Source: JAQBDA01 sp041301185 (lineage in GTDB: Bacteria > Chloroflexota > Anaerolineae > Anaerolineales > UBA4823). From it: a stretch of DNA of 17,616 bases. Within the stretch, counting starts at the first letter, position 1. Each line of letters opens with the position of its first letter. The DNA lies in the NCBI GenBank assembly GCA_041301185.1, contig JBFYSV010000268.1, positions 1-17,616 on the forward strand, read 5' to 3'. Under the pieces are notes generated by a model. It ran no database searches. It saw nothing but the letters and a program-made list of their open reading frames with translations, and was not told the origin of the DNA. Position numbers and translations under genes: made by a program. Of this stretch, positions 15,449 through 17,616 are shown piece after piece.

Positions 15449-16311
15449 TTGCGCCTCCCCGCACCGGCAGTCGAGCGGAAATAGATCAGGGTTGCAACCA
15501 GCATCAGCCCCATCATCAGGGTGGAGAGGGCCGATCCAAAAGGCCAGTCGTGGGCTGCCAGGAACTGGTTGCTGATGACGTTGCCGATCATGAGCGATTT
15601 CCCGCCCCCCAGGATGGCCGGGGTGACAAACGCCCCCAGGGATGGGATGAAGACCAGCATCGAGCCTGCGATGACCCCAGGAAGCGAGAGCGGCCAGATC
15701 ACCCGCCGGAAGACTCGCCTGCCGGGGGCGTACAGGTCGCTGGCGGCTTCCAGCAGGCTGCGGTCCAGCCGGTCTAGGGCGGCAAAAATCGGCAGTACCA
15801 TATCCGGCAGCCAGCCGTACACCAGCCCCAGGACGATGGCAAAATCATTGCCGAAGGTGGGCAGTGGATCTTTGATGATACCCAGATTCATCAGGGTGAC
15901 ATTGATCAGGCCGGTGTTGGTGCGCAACAGGGTCAGCCAGGCGTAGGTGCGGATGAGAAAATTGGTCCAGAAAGGGATCATCAGCGCCAACAACAGGGTA
16001 TTACGCTTATGTGGAGGCCGGGTGGCGATGTAATAACCTAACGGGTAGCCGATGAGCAGGCAGAAGCAGGTGGTCAGGAAGGCAATATACACCGAGCGGA
16101 AAAAGGTGTTCAGGTAGAGCGAGTCAAAGACACGGGCGAAGTTACCTGGGTTGAACTCCCAGATCACACCCCCATAGGTGCCCCGCTCCAGAAACCCGTA
16201 GGCGATAACGATGAACAGCGGGGCAATAAAAAAGATCATCAGCCACAGGGTGGCGGGTGCGAGCAGCAACCAGGCATTCAGGGATGGGTAGCGGCGCAGG
16301 GCTTTGAGCAT
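15445..16311 (-). CDS. potB: Polyamine ABC transporter permease PotB
   Basis: This 288-aa inner-membrane permease is of the PotB/PotH type. Hydrophobic stretches lie at about 13-40, 72-96, 104-128, 155-178, 212-233 and 258-278. The EAA loop LLEAASDLYAPGRRVFRRVI at 186-205 couples to the ATPase. ATG 16311 (MLKALRRYP) is chosen over an open extension of 36 Pro-rich codons because GGGGAG lies seven bases before it and the extension overlaps potA and has no family likeness. It starts 16 bases after the potA stop and overlaps potC. Confidence 0.94.
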   Translation of the reverse strand: MLKALRRYPSLNAWLLLAPATLWLMIFFIAPLFIVIAYGFLERGTYGGVIWEFNPGNFARVFDSLYLNTFFRSVYIAFLTTCFCLLIGYPLGYYIATRPPHKRNTLLLALMIPFWTNFLIRTYAWLTLLRTNTGLINVTLMNLGIIKDPLPTFGNDFAIVLGLVYGWLPDMVLPIFAALDRLDRSLLEAASDLYAPGRRVFRRVIWPLSLPGVIAGSMLVFIPSLGAFVTPAILGGGKSLMIGNVISNQFLAAHDWPFGSALSTLMMGLMLVATLIYFRSTAGAGRRK

Positions 16312-16327
16312 GATCTGTCTCCCCGGT

Positions 16328-17416
16328 TCAATTGGCAAAGGCCTTGGAGGAAGCAATCGGCCAGGAGACATCCACCCGGTCGCCGGTGTGGAAGCGCGTA
16401 TCGGGCAGGGTGGCGACATTCTGCTGGCGCACCATCAATACCGTGCTATTGGGCAGCTCAACATGGTAAGTGGTGTTCGAGCCGGTATAGACTACTTCGT
16501 GGACCACCCCGCTAAGGGTATTCATCTCCTCCTGCTCAGCTGCGTTCAGGTAGATTTTTTCGGGACGGAATGCCACAGTCACCTGCTGATCCAGGTGCAA
16601 ATCTGGGGTGTTATTGGCCCAGAGGAGCATGCCCGGCTCAACCGCCACCTTGCAGTATTCCCCACGGAAGGCGACCAAATGACCTTCCAGGTAGTTGGTA
16701 TCGCCGATGAAGTCCGAGACGAAGCGGGATTGAGGCGCTTCGTAGACTTCCTGCGGCGCCCCGACCTGCAAGAGCTTGCCCCGATCCATCACGCCGATCC
16801 GGTCCGACATGGTGAGGGCTTCTTCCTGGTCGTGGGTGACGTAGATGAAGGTAATGCCGACCCGGGTCTGCAAGGCTTTCAGCTCGACCTGCATGGCTTT
16901 GCGCAGCTTGAGATCGAGCGCCCCCAGCGGCTCATCCAGCAAGAGCACTTTGGGGTGGTTGACCAGGGCGCGCGCCAGGGCGACCCGCTGCTGCTGCCCG
17001 CCGGAGAGCTGCTTGGGACGGCGTCTATCCATGCCGGTCAGGTGCACCAGGTCCAGGACTTCTTTGACCCGGCGGGCGATATCTGGCTTGGGAACCTTGC
17101 TCATCTCCAGGCCGAAGGCAACATTCTGCTCGACGGTCATGTGCGGGAATAAGGCATAGTGCTGAAACACAGTGTTCACCGGGCGCTTGTATGCCGGCAG
17201 GTAGCCCTGCGGCACGCCCCTGATGAAGATATCCCCCAGGGTGGGCATCTCAAAACCGGCGATCATACGCAAGGAAGTGGTCTTGCCACAACCGCTGGGA
17301 CCCAGCAGTGAGAAGAACTCGCCATCCCGAACTTCCAGCGAAACATGATCGACTGCCGTGACGTTATCAAAGCGCTTGACCACATCCCGCAGCTCAACCC
17401 CAATCTCATCTCGCAA
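16328..17416 (-). CDS. potA: Polyamine ABC transporter ATP-binding protein PotA
   Basis: This 362-aa ATPase powers polyamine import. Its motifs are Walker A GPSGCGKTT (39-47), Q-loop Gln85 in VFQHYALFPHMT, signature LSGGQQQR (137-144), Walker B LLLDEP (158-163) with Glu162, D-loop GALD, and switch His195 in YVTHDQEEA. Residues from about 240 to 355 form the TOBE-type regulatory domain typical of PotA/MalK-group proteins, whose VAFRPEKI phrase is visible. The start is TTG at 17416: GGGAGGTG lies four bases upstream and no in-frame ATG occurs near the family N-terminus; the ATG at 17409 is out of frame. It is the first transporter gene, 84 bases after the Lrp-like gene. Confidence 0.95.
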   Translation of the reverse strand: MRDEIGVELRDVVKRFDNVTAVDHVSLEVRDGEFFSLLGPSGCGKTTSLRMIAGFEMPTLGDIFIRGVPQGYLPAYKRPVNTVFQHYALFPHMTVEQNVAFGLEMSKVPKPDIARRVKEVLDLVHLTGMDRRRPKQLSGGQQQRVALARALVNHPKVLLLDEPLGALDLKLRKAMQVELKALQTRVGITFIYVTHDQEEALTMSDRIGVMDRGKLLQVGAPQEVYEAPQSRFVSDFIGDTNYLEGHLVAFRGEYCKVAVEPGMLLWANNTPDLHLDQQVTVAFRPEKIYLNAAEQEEMNTLSGVVHEVVYTGSNTTYHVELPNSTVLMVRQQNVATLPDTRFHTGDRVDVSWPIASSKAFAN

Positions 17417-17420
17417 CGTT

Positions 17421-17428
17421 CACCTCCC
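17421..17428 (-). promoter_or_regulatory. Strong ribosome binding site fixing a TTG start for potA
   Basis: On the minus strand GGGAGGTG is followed by AACG and then TTG. The strong Shine-Dalgarno match at normal distance supports the non-ATG start. The rare start codon may tune down ATPase synthesis. Confidence 0.7.
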
Positions 17429-17438
17429 GCAGCTGACT

Positions 17439-17501
17439 GAAAAACGCCTTTTTCTGTTTATCCCACCGGCAAAACCGGAACTGCCCGGCAAATATCCGGG
17501 C
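17439..17501. repeat. Three small inverted repeats between the Lrp-like gene and potA
   Basis: GCCCGG/CCGGGC (17483-17488 and 17496-17501, 7-base loop) begins at the Lrp-like stop codon. CCGG/CCGG around five bases lies at about 17466-17478, and GAAAAA/TTTTTC (17439-17444 and 17449-17454, 4-base loop) is nearer potA. None has a clean downstream T tract, so termination is uncertain. They could be part of a leader or operator region for potA. I could not find a convincing -35/-10 pair in this 84-base gap. Confidence 0.35.
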
Positions 17502-17616
17502 TAATCGGCAGGCGGAGGCTTGAACCCCAGCCTGGAATCCGGCAAGCGGGGCGGGGCCCCGTAAGCCATCTTGTACGTCTTAAGGGTCATAAAGGTTTGG
17601 GTGCGGGTTACGCCGG
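17501..17616 (-). CDS. Lrp/AsnC-family transcriptional regulator, C-terminal fragment at window edge
   Basis: The reverse strand reads 37 codons into a TAG stop at 17503-17501. The first part, GVTRTQTFMTLKTYK, matches the last beta strand of the Lrp/AsnC ligand-binding (RAM) domain, where a GV-RT-T---LK pattern is typical. A Pro-rich tail of about 22 residues follows, longer than in E. coli Lrp. The helix-turn-helix part lies outside the window. Lrp-type proteins sense amino acids or related metabolites and often sit beside the genes they control, so this is the probable regulator of the transporter and enzyme genes (inference). Confidence 0.7.
   Translation of the reverse strand, partial: GVTRTQTFMTLKTYKMAYGAPPRLPDSRLGFKPPPAD

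Noticed and set aside
16312..16419. Extended N-terminus for PotB starting at 16419
   Set aside because: The Pro-rich extension overlaps the potA coding end. The ATG at 16311 has a good ribosome site and starts the permease properly.
1..17616. CRISPR array, tRNA/rRNA genes, transposase or phage genes
   Set aside because: I saw no regularly spaced direct repeats, no tRNA cloverleaf or rRNA sequence, and no protein resembling a transposase, integrase or phage structural gene.

Overview
All recognisable genes lie on the minus strand, so transcription reads from right to left. The DNA is GC-rich, at roughly 60% by eye. The window looks like a chromosomal catabolic locus of a free-living bacterium. 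A Chloroflexota (Anaerolineae-like) host is my best guess, from the mix of a PotABCD transporter, lysine-6-dehydrogenase-like proteins, a bacterial sphingosine-1-phosphate-lyase-like enzyme, a glycine-rich secreted protein, and CACAGAG-type and GC-rich palindromic intergenic repeats. The host assignment is inference and is not proved by the sequence.

Layout in transcription order. The right edge (17501-17616) holds the last 37 codons of an Lrp/AsnC-type regulator. A complete polyamine ABC importer follows: potA (TTG start), potB, potC (4-base overlap with potB) and potD, whose ligand residues match the spermidine site of E. coli PotD. Next come eight metabolic genes in one orientation: aldehyde dehydrogenase A, saccharopine/lysine-6-dehydrogenase-like protein A, a class III PLP aminotransferase, aldehyde dehydrogenase B, saccharopine/lysine-6-dehydrogenase-like protein B, a methylmalonate/malonate-semialdehyde dehydrogenase (mmsA), an FGGY-family kinase and a sphingosine-1-phosphate-lyase-like PLP enzyme. 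A GC-rich hairpin plus a second hairpin (1476-1530) closes this set. The left 1.4 kb is the N-terminal 459 codons of a secreted glycine-rich protein that runs off the window.

How the genes may work together (inference). PotABCD would import putrescine or spermidine. The NAD-binding dehydrogenases and/or the aminotransferase would turn terminal amines into aldehydes. The two ALDHs would oxidise these to amino acids (GABA, beta-alanine) or dicarboxylates, and MmsA would convert a three-carbon semialdehyde to acetyl-CoA or propionyl-CoA. The Lrp-type protein is the likely regulator. The most unusual points are the twice-repeated ALDH/dehydrogenase pair and the kinase plus phospho-lyase-like pair at the end. 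The latter resembles the logic 'phosphorylate an amino alcohol, then cleave it', but its substrate cannot be read from sequence.

Several intergenic gaps hold structured or dispersed repeats: CACAGAG-type repeats on both sides of the kinase gene, and GC-rich palindromes between mmsA and the kinase, ALDH B and dehydrogenase B, the aminotransferase and ALDH B, and potD and ALDH A. I found no tRNA, rRNA, CRISPR array, transposase or phage gene.
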